Part shown: positions 1-7,010 of the stretch, in pieces
Numbering within the stretch: the stretch's first letter is position 1
How the letters are laid out: the number at the start of each line of letters is the position of its first letter
Assembly (NCBI GenBank): GCA_033765305.1
Contig: JANRID010000007.1
Span: 1-64,000 of the forward strand
From: RDXT01 sp033765305
Lineage (GTDB): Bacteria > Bacteroidota > Bacteroidia > J057
Direction: 5' to 3'
DNA: 64,000 bases
Program-made: the position numbers and the translations under genes
The notes under the pieces: model-generated
The model's input: only the letters and a program-made list of their open reading frames with translations
Database searches by the model: none
Told to the model about the DNA's origin: nothing

Positions 1-335
1 ATATGGCCCCACCCAACGCACCCATTGTGGCAGCAGTGGTACCTCCGATCCAGCCTGCGGATGCTGCGCCGGCCAGAGCTGCGCCACCTGTAAGCCCCCC
101 TACCCCTCCGGCAACCAATCCAATCCCAAAAGCAACCACTCCATCCTGCCAGCTATTGATGTTGCCTTGGTATGCCTGAACGCCAAGGTTAATAACACCG
201 CCAATAGCTGCTCCAATTAACACAGCAGCTATCGGTATAATCTCCCCGCTCGGATCTGTAAACCGCATCGGATTATTGCCCGCATAGCTGTAGCGGTTGT
301 ACCCCTGCGTGCCGAAGGCGGCCTGCTGCTGTCAA
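1..335 (-). pseudogene. Orphan Rhs-core C-terminal tip, cut by the window edge
   Basis: Read on the minus strand this encodes QAAFGTQGYNRYSYAGNNP followed by MRFTDPSGEI, the end of an Rhs/YD-repeat core, then a Gly/Ala-rich hydrophobic linker (VINLGVQAYQGN, VAFGIGLVAGGVGGL). The frame is blocked by a TGA immediately upstream at about 333, so it has no N-terminal shell and no start. It is closely similar to the equivalent part of the Rhs ORF at 1509-2942, where the same junction is preceded by an intact frame. Rhs systems commonly carry displaced tips left by recombination, and this looks like one. The toxin part, if any, lies beyond position 1. Confidence 0.75.
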
Positions 336-359
336 AGAACGTACCGTAAGCTACGCTTT

Positions 360-807
360 TACCCCCGCTTCACCAACTTTTTCTCCCACACCCGCTCCCC
401 GCTGCGCAGCCGCAGGAGGTAGAGGCCGTCGGGCAGGGCGCGCAGGTCGAGCTTGTGGGCCTGGCCTTCAAATACGTCTGTGCGGATGAGCCTGCCATCG
501 GGGGTAAAAACCTCCAGCAGCAGGGACCGGTCGCGGCCGGTCCCTGCTGCGCTGCCGGAGCGCTGGATGAGGAAGACCGCGCCGGGGTTGGAGCTTACGC
601 TGAACGCCAGGCTGTCGCGGCCGCCGAGCGGAACGCTTCGCCGCTGCTGCTGTTGGTGCCGGCGCCGCCGGGGTCGCAGACCTCCTTGCGCTGGATGCGG
701 TTGCCGGCGGCGTCATACGTAATGACCAGCTGCGGCGTGCAGGGCGGACCGACTTGGGCTGCCGCAAGGATAGGCAGCAGAAGGAGAAGGATGAAGACGG
801 GTTTCAT
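360..807 (-). pseudogene. Small signal-peptide protein with T9SS sorting domain, frameshifted
   Basis: The gene starts at MKPVFILLLLLPILAAAQ, a clear signal peptide, then VITYDAAGNRIQRKEVCDP, which resembles a YD repeat. A frameshift near 630-660, in a run of AGC triplets, separates this from the C-terminal sorting domain read in another frame: LAFSVSSNPGAVFLIQRSGS, then GLYLLRLRSGE and the basic end KKLVKRG, with its stop at 360. The parts fit a short exported T9SS type A cargo. Either the gene is broken or the AGC run is a slippage or sequencing artefact. A second decayed copy of the sorting domain lies at 3569-3692. Confidence 0.6.
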
Positions 808-840
808 AAGGAAAAATTTGGAGAATGGGTGATTCAAAAC

Positions 841-1470
841 TTATGTTTTCCAGAAATGTGGTTCATAGTTAGTTTGTAATTCACTTACACTTGTAGGAAT
901 ATTCCTTCCGAATATCCATGACATGCCTGGGTTGCTATTTATTGCACTCCTCATACTCTTATATCTGAAAGCTTCGACATGGGTGTTTTGGACTAATACT
1001 TTAACTAAATCAATCGTAGTCAAGGGATTGAAACCAAGAATAGCCCACTCAAATTCTTTTTTAACCAAAAATATCCATGACTGCGACTTGGAAAAGATAA
1101 CCGCTCGGTTTTTATGTTCAAAATAACTTTCAAGAATATAACTCCCATCACTAAACTCTAGCCTTTCATACAACTTACTTTCGATCACTGTAAGTGGATG
1201 AATCTGAGAGGACTCCCAATCAAGATACTTTACTTCTGAAATATTAAAACCATCTGAATGCTCAGTTATTTCCCCTACAATGATTGTACCTGAATTACAT
1301 CTTCTTTCATACTCCATAAGCTCAGCCACCAAAATTTCCATTTCATCATGTTGATGAATCAGAATATCAGATTCATAGATCATGCAGTATGGAAAAAGAA
1401 CTGGATTTAACGGATAATCAAACTGAGATCCTTGATTAAGCATAGAAAATAAGATATTGGTATCATTCAT
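841..1470 (-). CDS. Candidate immunity protein for the Rhs toxin ORF
   Basis: 209 residues, soluble, no signal peptide, no recognisable domain. It is rich in acidic and aromatic residues (FEWAILGFNPL, NPGMSWIFGRNIP). Its AT content is far above that of nearly every neighbour, a usual sign of recent acquisition in Rhs tails. It lies 38 bp downstream of the Rhs ORF on the same strand, the standard place for the cognate immunity gene in polymorphic toxin loci. The immunity role is inferred only from position, size and base composition; the fold is unknown. Confidence 0.5.
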   Translation of the reverse strand: MNDTNILFSMLNQGSQFDYPLNPVLFPYCMIYESDILIHQHDEMEILVAELMEYERRCNSGTIIVGEITEHSDGFNISEVKYLDWESSQIHPLTVIESKLYERLEFSDGSYILESYFEHKNRAVIFSKSQSWIFLVKKEFEWAILGFNPLTTIDLVKVLVQNTHVEAFRYKSMRSAINSNPGMSWIFGRNIPTSVSELQTNYEPHFWKT

Positions 1471-1508
1471 AGTGAGAAATTTGTCTGGTGTAATAAAAAA
1501 TTTAATTT

Positions 1509-2942
1509 TTAGTTTCCGATTGGGAAGCGAAACTTCAAATATGGAATAGCCTTCTGGACATGGTTTAACTTACCCCAAATTATCGTTGTGCCTCCAGTTG
1601 AATTAGCACCAAGATACATTGTAAATCTATCTGTCGCTGTTCGGATTATTAAATCCCCGTTTTTGCTGACAACTTGATTCCCCTGAGCAAGGTAATTAAA
1701 CACCTGATCAGGCGTGTAGTCTCCAATTAACAGGTTTTGAGTGGTAGCCTCAGGATTTGAAACGTTTTTTACCCAAACAGCTAAATTCTCTGAGGCGTTA
1801 GGATTTGAAATTATCTCTTGAAACCATCCATTTTTAGGATCATACATATTCTCCCACCTTCCCCGGCTCCAATCCCATTCACCATCCTTACCCAGTTTAG
1901 GAACTTTTGCATAATGCCCCATCTCTGATACAGGTGTCCCCCAAAAGGGCTTGCCCTGAATTTTGGCAGAGACTCCTCCAATCACTCCACCGACCAGCGC
2001 ACCGGTCCCCAAACCAATCAATCCGTCCACCGAAGCACTCCCCAGATTTCCCCAGACTGATTTTTGCTGATCGTACTGGAAATATAGTGAATTTCCAAAA
2101 CCACCCACTAAACCACTTGCCCCACCAGAAATAGCTCCTGGCACAAACCCTGCGGCAACTCCACCAGAGGCAGTAGTCAATCCAATCCCTCCTGCTACAC
2201 CGATAACTTGAGGAACCAACACCCCAACTCCCCCTGCTACTGCTCCAATACCAAATGCAACTATGCCGTCTTGGAGGTTACCGACGTTTCCAACAACCGC
2301 TTGTATGCCCAGGTTGATTAGCCCTCCGGCAAGTGCCCCAATCAAGATCGGCACCCAAATAATCTCCCCGCTCGGATCGGTAAACCGCATCGGATTATTG
2401 CCTGCATAGCTGTAGCGGTTGTACCCCTGCGTGCCGAAGGCGGCCTGCACGTAGTTGTCGGGCGAGAGCATGCGCCCCAGGACGGGATCCCTTCGGCTCC
2501 GCTCAGGGCAGGCATAGAGCCGCCCGTTCATGTGGGTGATGCCAAACTCTCTCAGATCCCTTCGACTCCGCTCAGGACAAGGCTCATGCCCGGTGTAACC
2601 CCGGTAGAGCCAGGCGGGAGGCGTGGGGATGGCGCTGTAGGTCCACCCTTCGAGAGCCTCAGGGCGGCGGGTACTGGGATTTCGGGCGCGGCCCCGGGTG
2701 TCGAAAGGGTGTTCTGAGTGCTGCGCCGAACTCCTGCGCTCGGCGTAGCCGAAGTGTGCAGAAGCGCTGCGCCGTGTTCCTGCGCTGAGCGGCACCGCAG
2801 CGTGCCGAAATGTGCCGCCTGCCGAGGGGCACCCGGCTTGGATAATCCCAGTGCGGTTGGCGGAGGCAACGGGCAACGGGGTAAAAAAGGACAAAAGGGG
2901 CGCAAAGGCCAGAAGTAAGCGCAATAGGCAACGGTGCCTCAT
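1509..2942 (-). CDS. Rhs-core protein with private C-terminal (toxin-like) domain
   Basis: 477 residues. An N-terminal hydrophobic stretch (LLRLLLAFAPLLSFF) could be a signal peptide. Residues about 35-150 are low-complexity sequence made of translated GC-rich repeats, including PCPERSRRD and ACPERSRRD. Residues about 150-193 are the conserved Rhs tip: HMNGRLY, DPVLGRMLSPDNYVQ, AAFGTQGYNRYSYAGNNP, then FTDPSGEI. A Gly/Ala hydrophobic linker runs to about residue 330, and the last ~150 residues are an unrecognised domain (from VPKLGKDGEWDW) that is probably the effector. The large YD-repeat shell of a full Rhs protein is missing, so this may be a remnant or a tip kept as a recombination donor. 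The toxin activity is unknown. Confidence 0.65.
   Translation of the reverse strand: MRHRCLLRLLLAFAPLLSFFTPLPVASANRTGIIQAGCPSAGGTFRHAAVPLSAGTRRSASAHFGYAERRSSAQHSEHPFDTRGRARNPSTRRPEALEGWTYSAIPTPPAWLYRGYTGHEPCPERSRRDLREFGITHMNGRLYACPERSRRDPVLGRMLSPDNYVQAAFGTQGYNRYSYAGNNPMRFTDPSGEIIWVPILIGALAGGLINLGIQAVVGNVGNLQDGIVAFGIGAVAGGVGVLVPQVIGVAGGIGLTTASGGVAAGFVPGAISGGASGLVGGFGNSLYFQYDQQKSVWGNLGSASVDGLIGLGTGALVGGVIGGVSAKIQGKPFWGTPVSEMGHYAKVPKLGKDGEWDWSRGRWENMYDPKNGWFQEIISNPNASENLAVWVKNVSNPEATTQNLLIGDYTPDQVFNYLAQGNQVVSKNGDLIIRTATDRFTMYLGANSTGGTTIIWGKLNHVQKAIPYLKFRFPIGN
2489..2583. repeat. Two copies of a CCTTCGnCTCCGCTCAGG element
   Basis: Positions 2489-2513 and 2558-2583 share CCCTTCGRCTCCGCTCAGG, followed by GCAGGC or ACAAGGC. 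When read in frame on the minus strand each is translated as CPERSRRD. This short sequence family is known from many environmental bacterial genomes as a dispersed palindrome-like repeat. A third, diverged copy (CCCTTCGAGAGCCTCAGGG) lies at 2646-2664. All three are in the 5' part of the Rhs-tip ORF and keep it open. Confidence 0.7.
2720..2815. repeat. Second GC-rich repeat family, two imperfect units
   Basis: Two units sharing CCTGCGCT followed by CGGCGTAGCCGAAGTG or GAGCGGCACCGCAGCGTGCC, then AANTGTGC, lie side by side. Each contains GC-rich internal inversions. They are distinct from the CCTTCG elements but add to the same ORF, supporting the idea that its first 150 codons grew by repeat insertion. 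Confidence 0.4.
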
Positions 2943-3349
2943 GCCGTAAGAAATGGATTTTGAATCTGCACGCCGCGGATCAATTGTCCGTGCCGGAGGT
3001 CTTCTGTAAACAGCACCCCGCAGCCCGCCTCTATGCCCGCAGCAAGCATCAGGCTGTCGTAAAACGAGTATCCTGTTTGTTCAGCCAGCGAGGCGGCGAG
3101 TTCTGCCGTGTCGACACTGACATTCCATATCTGGAAGTTTGTCTTCAACTCTGCCAGCACTCTCCGTACAGACGGCCAGTCCTGCCGGAATTTGCGAAAC
3201 AGGATATGGGACAGCTCATTGCATACCTGCGTGCTGATCCACGCATCTGGCAAACCCGCAGCGACGAGCGCCTGGCTTCGCTTGACCGGCTCAGTGCTTG
3301 TATAGCAGTACACCAGCACATTCGTATCCAGGAAGATTCTATCGTTCAT
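2939..3349 (-). CDS. PIN-domain ribonuclease toxin (VapC-like)
   Basis: 136 residues, the usual PIN toxin length. The expected acidic residues are present: D8 in FLDTNVL, E45 in CNELSHIL, D98 in SFYDSLMLA and D117 in LFTEDL; these bind the metal used to cut RNA in VapC enzymes. Its start overlaps the end of the upstream small ORF (3339-3536) by 11 bp, typical of toxin-antitoxin translational coupling. The protein would act in the cytoplasm on tRNA or rRNA, but the target cannot be read from sequence. Confidence 0.85.
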   Translation of the reverse strand: MNDRIFLDTNVLVYCYTSTEPVKRSQALVAAGLPDAWISTQVCNELSHILFRKFRQDWPSVRRVLAELKTNFQIWNVSVDTAELAASLAEQTGYSFYDSLMLAAGIEAGCGVLFTEDLRHGQLIRGVQIQNPFLTA

Positions 3350-3536
3350 GTGCCTCTTCCCGGTTGAATCTGAAGCCTCGAGTGTCGAGGGCGATTGCCT
3401 CGAAGGTGCGGGCAGGCTTGCCGTCTTCGCCGGCAGCGGATGCCGTTCCGCTGCTCAGACGGATCATATGGAGGGATTCCAGCGCCCGAAGCAGATCGAG
3501 CGCCCGGCTGTGAAGGATTTCAATGGTAAAGGTCAT
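3339..3536 (-). CDS. Putative antitoxin partner of the PIN toxin
   Basis: 65 residues, MTFTIEILHSRALDLLRAL at the start and a polar, Arg/Glu-rich C-terminus (NREEAHER). It precedes the PIN toxin on the same strand with an 11 bp overlap. Size and order fit a VapB-type antitoxin, though no clear AbrB, RHH or Phd motif is visible; the antitoxin call therefore rests mainly on context. Confidence 0.65.
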   Translation of the reverse strand: MTFTIEILHSRALDLLRALESLHMIRLSSGTASAAGEDGKPARTFEAIALDTRGFRFNREEAHER

Positions 3537-3568
3537 GGCATCCGGATTAGCTGCTCTAAGCTACCTGT

Positions 3569-3692
3569 TTACCGCCTTTTCTCCAACTTCTTTGCCGCCT
3601 GCGCCAGCGGGCCGCCGGAGCGCTGAATGAGGAAGACCGCGCCGGGGTTGGGGCTCACGCTGAACGCCAGGCTGTCGCGGCCGCCGGGAAGC
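3569..3692 (-). pseudogene. Decayed T9SS sorting-domain fragment
   Basis: The minus strand reads GRDSLAFSVSPNPGAVFLIQ, then RSGGPLAQAAKKLEKRR and a stop at 3569. The first half is almost identical to the sorting domain at 569-626, and the last residues resemble the basic end KKLVKRG, so the middle of the domain has been deleted. No start or signal peptide is attached. It is best explained as a partial duplicate. Confidence 0.6.
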
Positions 3693-3899
3693 ATCTCCAA
3701 TTAATCCAACCTGACTCATTCCATACCCAAGCGCAAGCAGTTTGCGAAAACCGGAGCATTGCCTCCCAGGCCAGGAGGAGAATATCCCTCCTATGAAAAA
3801 CCAGAAACGCACAGACTTCCCGATCATGCGTATATTGCCCGGCGGCTCAGCATCATGCAGGGGCTGCGTCTGCCGAACAAAATCTGCCCGGTTTCCGCC
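3693..3899. other. Intergenic stretch, no supported gene
   Basis: About 200 bp between the sorting-domain fragment and the DUF1801 gene. The minus strand carries a short open stretch (KLLALGYGMSQVGLIGDA) joined to the fragment that might be another relic of an Rhs tail, but nothing firm can be assigned. Confidence 0.4.
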
Positions 3900-4307
3900 A
3901 TGCGCAACATCCCCGACGGCCCGCCCTCCGACCCGGACAGCTATCTGCAGTCCGTCCCCGAACCTGCCCGGAGCACGCTGGAAGCCCTCCGCCAGCAGAT
4001 CCGCGCCCTCGTGCCCGATGCGCAGGAGGTCATCAGCTACCAGATTCCCACCTTCAAATACCTCGGATCGCTGGTCGGCTATGCCGCCTTCGCCTCGCAC
4101 TGCAGCTTGTTTGTGATGAGCAAGGCCGTCATGGCGCAATTCGCAGCGGAGCTGCAGCCCTACCCTACCGCGACGGCGACCATCCGGTTTCCCCATGAGC
4201 AAGGGCTGCCGCCGGAGCTGGTGGAACGGATCGTATGGGCGCGGATGCTCGAAAACGAGGCCATCGATCTGGCGCGCCGGGAGAAAAAACGGAAGCGCGC
4301 CTTATGA
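3900..4307 (+). CDS. DUF1801 (YdhG/YdeI-like) protein
   Basis: 135 residues from ATG at 3900, chosen because MRNIPDGPPSDPDSYLQSVP matches where this family begins; the frame is open further upstream but without family-like sequence. Core features are RSTLEALRQQIRALVPDAQEV, ISYQIPTFKYLGSLVGYAAF and FPHEQGLPPELVERIVWARM, the typical DUF1801 order. Members are small cytoplasmic proteins, some called iron chaperone-like (frataxin-related fold), with poorly defined function. It converges on the helicase gene and overlaps its end by 6 bp. Confidence 0.8.
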   Translation: MRNIPDGPPSDPDSYLQSVPEPARSTLEALRQQIRALVPDAQEVISYQIPTFKYLGSLVGYAAFASHCSLFVMSKAVMAQFAAELQPYPTATATIRFPHEQGLPPELVERIVWARMLENEAIDLARREKKRKRAL

Positions 4308-5774
4308 TTCGTTCCGCTTGCGGCGCTCCCGCGCCTGCTGCCCTGCTTTGAGCCGGTGCACCGACATCGCCATCCGCTCCTGCTCCTCCTGCTGGAATTT
4401 GCGGAATTTGACCGACTTGCCCTTGATTGTCAGCGGATCGGTGCGGCGCATCAGCGAATCCAGCACCCGCTGCGGCAGATCGACCGTCGTATAGGCGTCG
4501 TACACGGTGATAACCCCGATCTGTCCGGCTGCCAGGCCAGCCTGCTGCGTCAGAAAGCCCACGACATCGGCATTGCGGAGCTTGTCGCGCTTGCCGCGGC
4601 TCACGAGCGCCTTCACCCACTTGTCGCCCGGACCGGCCTGCGGCGCCTCCGCCTCGACCTGGAGCCAGTTCAGCGGCAGATCGATGAGCCGGTGGTGGTT
4701 GCGGAGGAAGTGCTGGTCCTGATCGCTCTGGATCAGGTTGAATACCAGGCCGGAAAGCCCTGCGCGGCCCGTGCGGCCCACCCGGTGCAGGTAGTATTCG
4801 TAGGATTCCGGAACGGACAGGTTGATCACTGCCGGCAGCGCCTCGATGTCCAGGCCCCGCGCAGCCAGATCGGTCGCGACGAGGTAGCCCGCATCGCCTG
4901 TTTTGAATCGGCGGAGGATATTCTCGCGCTCGGTGTGCTCCTGGTTGCCGAAATAGGCTTCGGCCCGGAAGCCATGGTTGCGGAGAAAATTCACCGTAGC
5001 AAACACGCTTTCCCGCCGGGGGCAGAAAATCAGCGCTTTGCGGATCTGCTGCGCCCCGATCAGGCCGGCAAGCGCAGGCTCGCGCTTCCCCTCTTCGACC
5101 TCCACCCCGAAAAACCGGATATGCCGCAGCGTTTCGCGCGGACTCAGCCGCAGGGTCATTACCGGGCTGAAGCGCTCCCGGATCAGGGCTTCGCTGTCTG
5201 CGGAGATCGTAGCCGAGAAAAATCCGGTCTGGATGGTGCTGCGCAAGTGCTTGCGCAATTCGTCGAAGTCCTGCTGGAAGCCCATTTCCATGAGCTTATC
5301 CCCTTCATCCACAATCAGATAGCGGACATCCCGCCACAGGTAGTCGTAGCGGTAATGCGCGGCCAGGTCGCGGAGCCGGCCCGGCACGGCCACCAGGATG
5401 TGCGGCGCAGCCTTGATTTCGGCGAAGCTTTCCTCCATCGAAACCCCGCCGAACACCGCTCCGATCCGCAGCTGATTGCCATCGAAATACGAGGCGAGCG
5501 CCGCGGCGATCTGCATGGCCAGCTCCCGCGAAGGAGCCAGCACCAGCGCCTGGGTGCTGCGTTTGAGGAGGTCCAGCCGGCTGATGAGCGGAAAGCCGTA
5601 GGCAGCCGTCTTGCCGGTGCCCGTAGGCGCCTCGACGATCAGGTTGCGTTTCTGGAGCCACAGGGGAATGACCTGCTCCTGCACCGGAGTCGGACGGGCA
5701 AAGCCCAGGGCAGGCAGCCGCATCAGAATCCGCTCATGCAGCTCAAACCGGTCGAACGTTGCTTTCCGCTTCAT
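4302..5774 (-). CDS. DEAD-box family ATP-dependent RNA helicase
   Basis: 490 residues. Q-motif region FARPTPVQEQ, Walker A APTGTGKTA (49-57), PSREL (81-85), GG (109-110), PGR (131-133), motif II DEGD (156-159), SAT (187-189), motif V ATDLAARGLD (300-309) and motif VI HRVGRTGR (330-337) are all present. Residues about 400-475 form a DbpA-like RNA-binding domain, with a basic tail. Motif II is DEGD rather than DEAD. It would unwind RNA during ribosome assembly or mRNA turnover. An upstream TACCTTTG element sits only a few bases before the ATG. Confidence 0.93.
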   Translation of the reverse strand: MKRKATFDRFELHERILMRLPALGFARPTPVQEQVIPLWLQKRNLIVEAPTGTGKTAAYGFPLISRLDLLKRSTQALVLAPSRELAMQIAAALASYFDGNQLRIGAVFGGVSMEESFAEIKAAPHILVAVPGRLRDLAAHYRYDYLWRDVRYLIVDEGDKLMEMGFQQDFDELRKHLRSTIQTGFFSATISADSEALIRERFSPVMTLRLSPRETLRHIRFFGVEVEEGKREPALAGLIGAQQIRKALIFCPRRESVFATVNFLRNHGFRAEAYFGNQEHTERENILRRFKTGDAGYLVATDLAARGLDIEALPAVINLSVPESYEYYLHRVGRTGRAGLSGLVFNLIQSDQDQHFLRNHHRLIDLPLNWLQVEAEAPQAGPGDKWVKALVSRGKRDKLRNADVVGFLTQQAGLAAGQIGVITVYDAYTTVDLPQRVLDSLMRRTDPLTIKGKSVKFRKFQQEEQERMAMSVHRLKAGQQARERRKRNES

Positions 5775-5778
5775 GCCG

Positions 5779-5786
5779 CAAAGGTA
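5779..5786 (-). promoter_or_regulatory. -7 element TACCTTTG of the helicase gene
   Basis: TAnnTTTG lies four bases before the helicase ATG, which would make the transcript leaderless or nearly so. No clear -33 TTTG is seen at the usual distance. Confidence 0.4.
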
Positions 5787-5853
5787 GGCATTCTGCCGGT
5801 GGAAAGCCGCATTCCGCCCGAAATGCCTGCCGGCGCCGGATGCAGCGGGCGGG

Positions 5854-6786
5854 TCAGAAGGGCTTGGGCGCCTGGTAAATCCGGCTCAGGCCGTTCTCGT
5901 AGCGGCTGAATTCCTCCAGCAGGCTTCTGAACGTCTGGCGCTGGGGAAAACGGCTCCGGACCTGGCTGCGCTTGCTGGTGAAATAGAGGGTCTGGCCGGC
6001 GACGGACGGACAGTAGTCCATCTGCGGGGAATTGTATTCGGGGCCCAGGTTGCGCACCCGGCCCCAGGCGCCATCCGGCCGCCGCTGGCTGAGATACAGA
6101 TCGCCGCTGCCCAGCCCGTCCGGACGGCCGTAGCAGGTATAGATCAGGTGCGATTCATCCGGCGATACCCAGGCATTGAATTCGTAGCCGGGCGAATTGA
6201 CCGAATCGCCCAGCAGCTGCGGCGGCAGAAAGGCACCGTCCCGGAAATAGCTGACATAGAGATCGTCCTGGCCCGGCCCGCCGGGAAGCACTGCGGTAAA
6301 GTACAGATTGCCGCTGGCAGTTGCTGCCGGGTAAAACTCATCGGCCGCACTGTTGAGCGGCGGGCCGGGATTGACAGGCGCAGACCAGGCGTCCCCCGCC
6401 CCGGACCGCTGGACATACCAGAGATCCATGCCGCCCTGCCAGTCCGGGCGCCGGGGATCGGGCCGGTTGGACGCGAACCACAGGGTCCGCCCATCCGGCG
6501 AAAAGGAAGGCTCCAGATCCTGGTATTGGCCCGAAAAAGGCGCGACCTCCGGCTGCGACCAGCGGCCCCGCACCCGGCGGGTGTACAAAATGGCGGAAGA
6601 CTCCCCCTGGTAGCTTTGCAGGGTGAAATAGGCCTCGGTACCATCGGGCGAAAGCGCCAGGTCCCGCACCGGCGGCAGCTGGCCGAGCAGTTCGGGCATA
6701 AACGGCTCCGCCAGCGAAGGCTGCGCCGGCATCCGGCAGGGCAAGGCTGCCCAGACGAGCAGCAGAAGCATCGAAGGGGTGCGCAT
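5854..6786 (-). CDS. Exported PD40/WD40-like beta-propeller protein
   Basis: 310 residues from MRTPSMLLLLVWAALPCRMP, taken as the start because it is a signal peptide; an upstream in-frame ATG at 6837 adds 17 residues of no signal character. Repeated blades carry LALSPDGTEAYFT, PSFSPDGRTLWFASN, DEFYPAATASGNLYFT, NAWVSPDESHLIYT and DYCPSVAGQTLYFTSKR, the PD40 signature shared with TolB. It should fold as a periplasmic or surface propeller. No enzymatic motif is seen. Its start faces htrA across a 224 bp divergent spacer. Confidence 0.8.
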   Translation of the reverse strand: MRTPSMLLLLVWAALPCRMPAQPSLAEPFMPELLGQLPPVRDLALSPDGTEAYFTLQSYQGESSAILYTRRVRGRWSQPEVAPFSGQYQDLEPSFSPDGRTLWFASNRPDPRRPDWQGGMDLWYVQRSGAGDAWSAPVNPGPPLNSAADEFYPAATASGNLYFTAVLPGGPGQDDLYVSYFRDGAFLPPQLLGDSVNSPGYEFNAWVSPDESHLIYTCYGRPDGLGSGDLYLSQRRPDGAWGRVRNLGPEYNSPQMDYCPSVAGQTLYFTSKRSQVRSRFPQRQTFRSLLEEFSRYENGLSRIYQAPKPF

Positions 6787-7010
6787 ATTCGGACTGTATG
6801 GAATGCTCAAGCTAATCCCGATTCTCCGGCTGCACAACGCACTGGCAGAATCTGCGGCCCCGCTTGCAGGGATTCAGGCATCCTGTGCACGCGTTCACAG
6901 CCGCTGCATGCGGCTTCACCCGCCTCCTTCCCAACCTCAGGGCGCTTCATTCGTACTGTACCGGAGTATGACAGACCCGATCCGGGCCGCTTTATCCTGT
7001 TGATACCGCT

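Noticed and set aside
2532..2931. Several short frames over the repeat-rich start of the Rhs ORF
   Set aside because: They come from translated GC-rich repeats in other frames.
4356..5909. Plus-strand open frame opposite the helicase
   Set aside because: All helicase motifs are on the minus strand; this frame has none.
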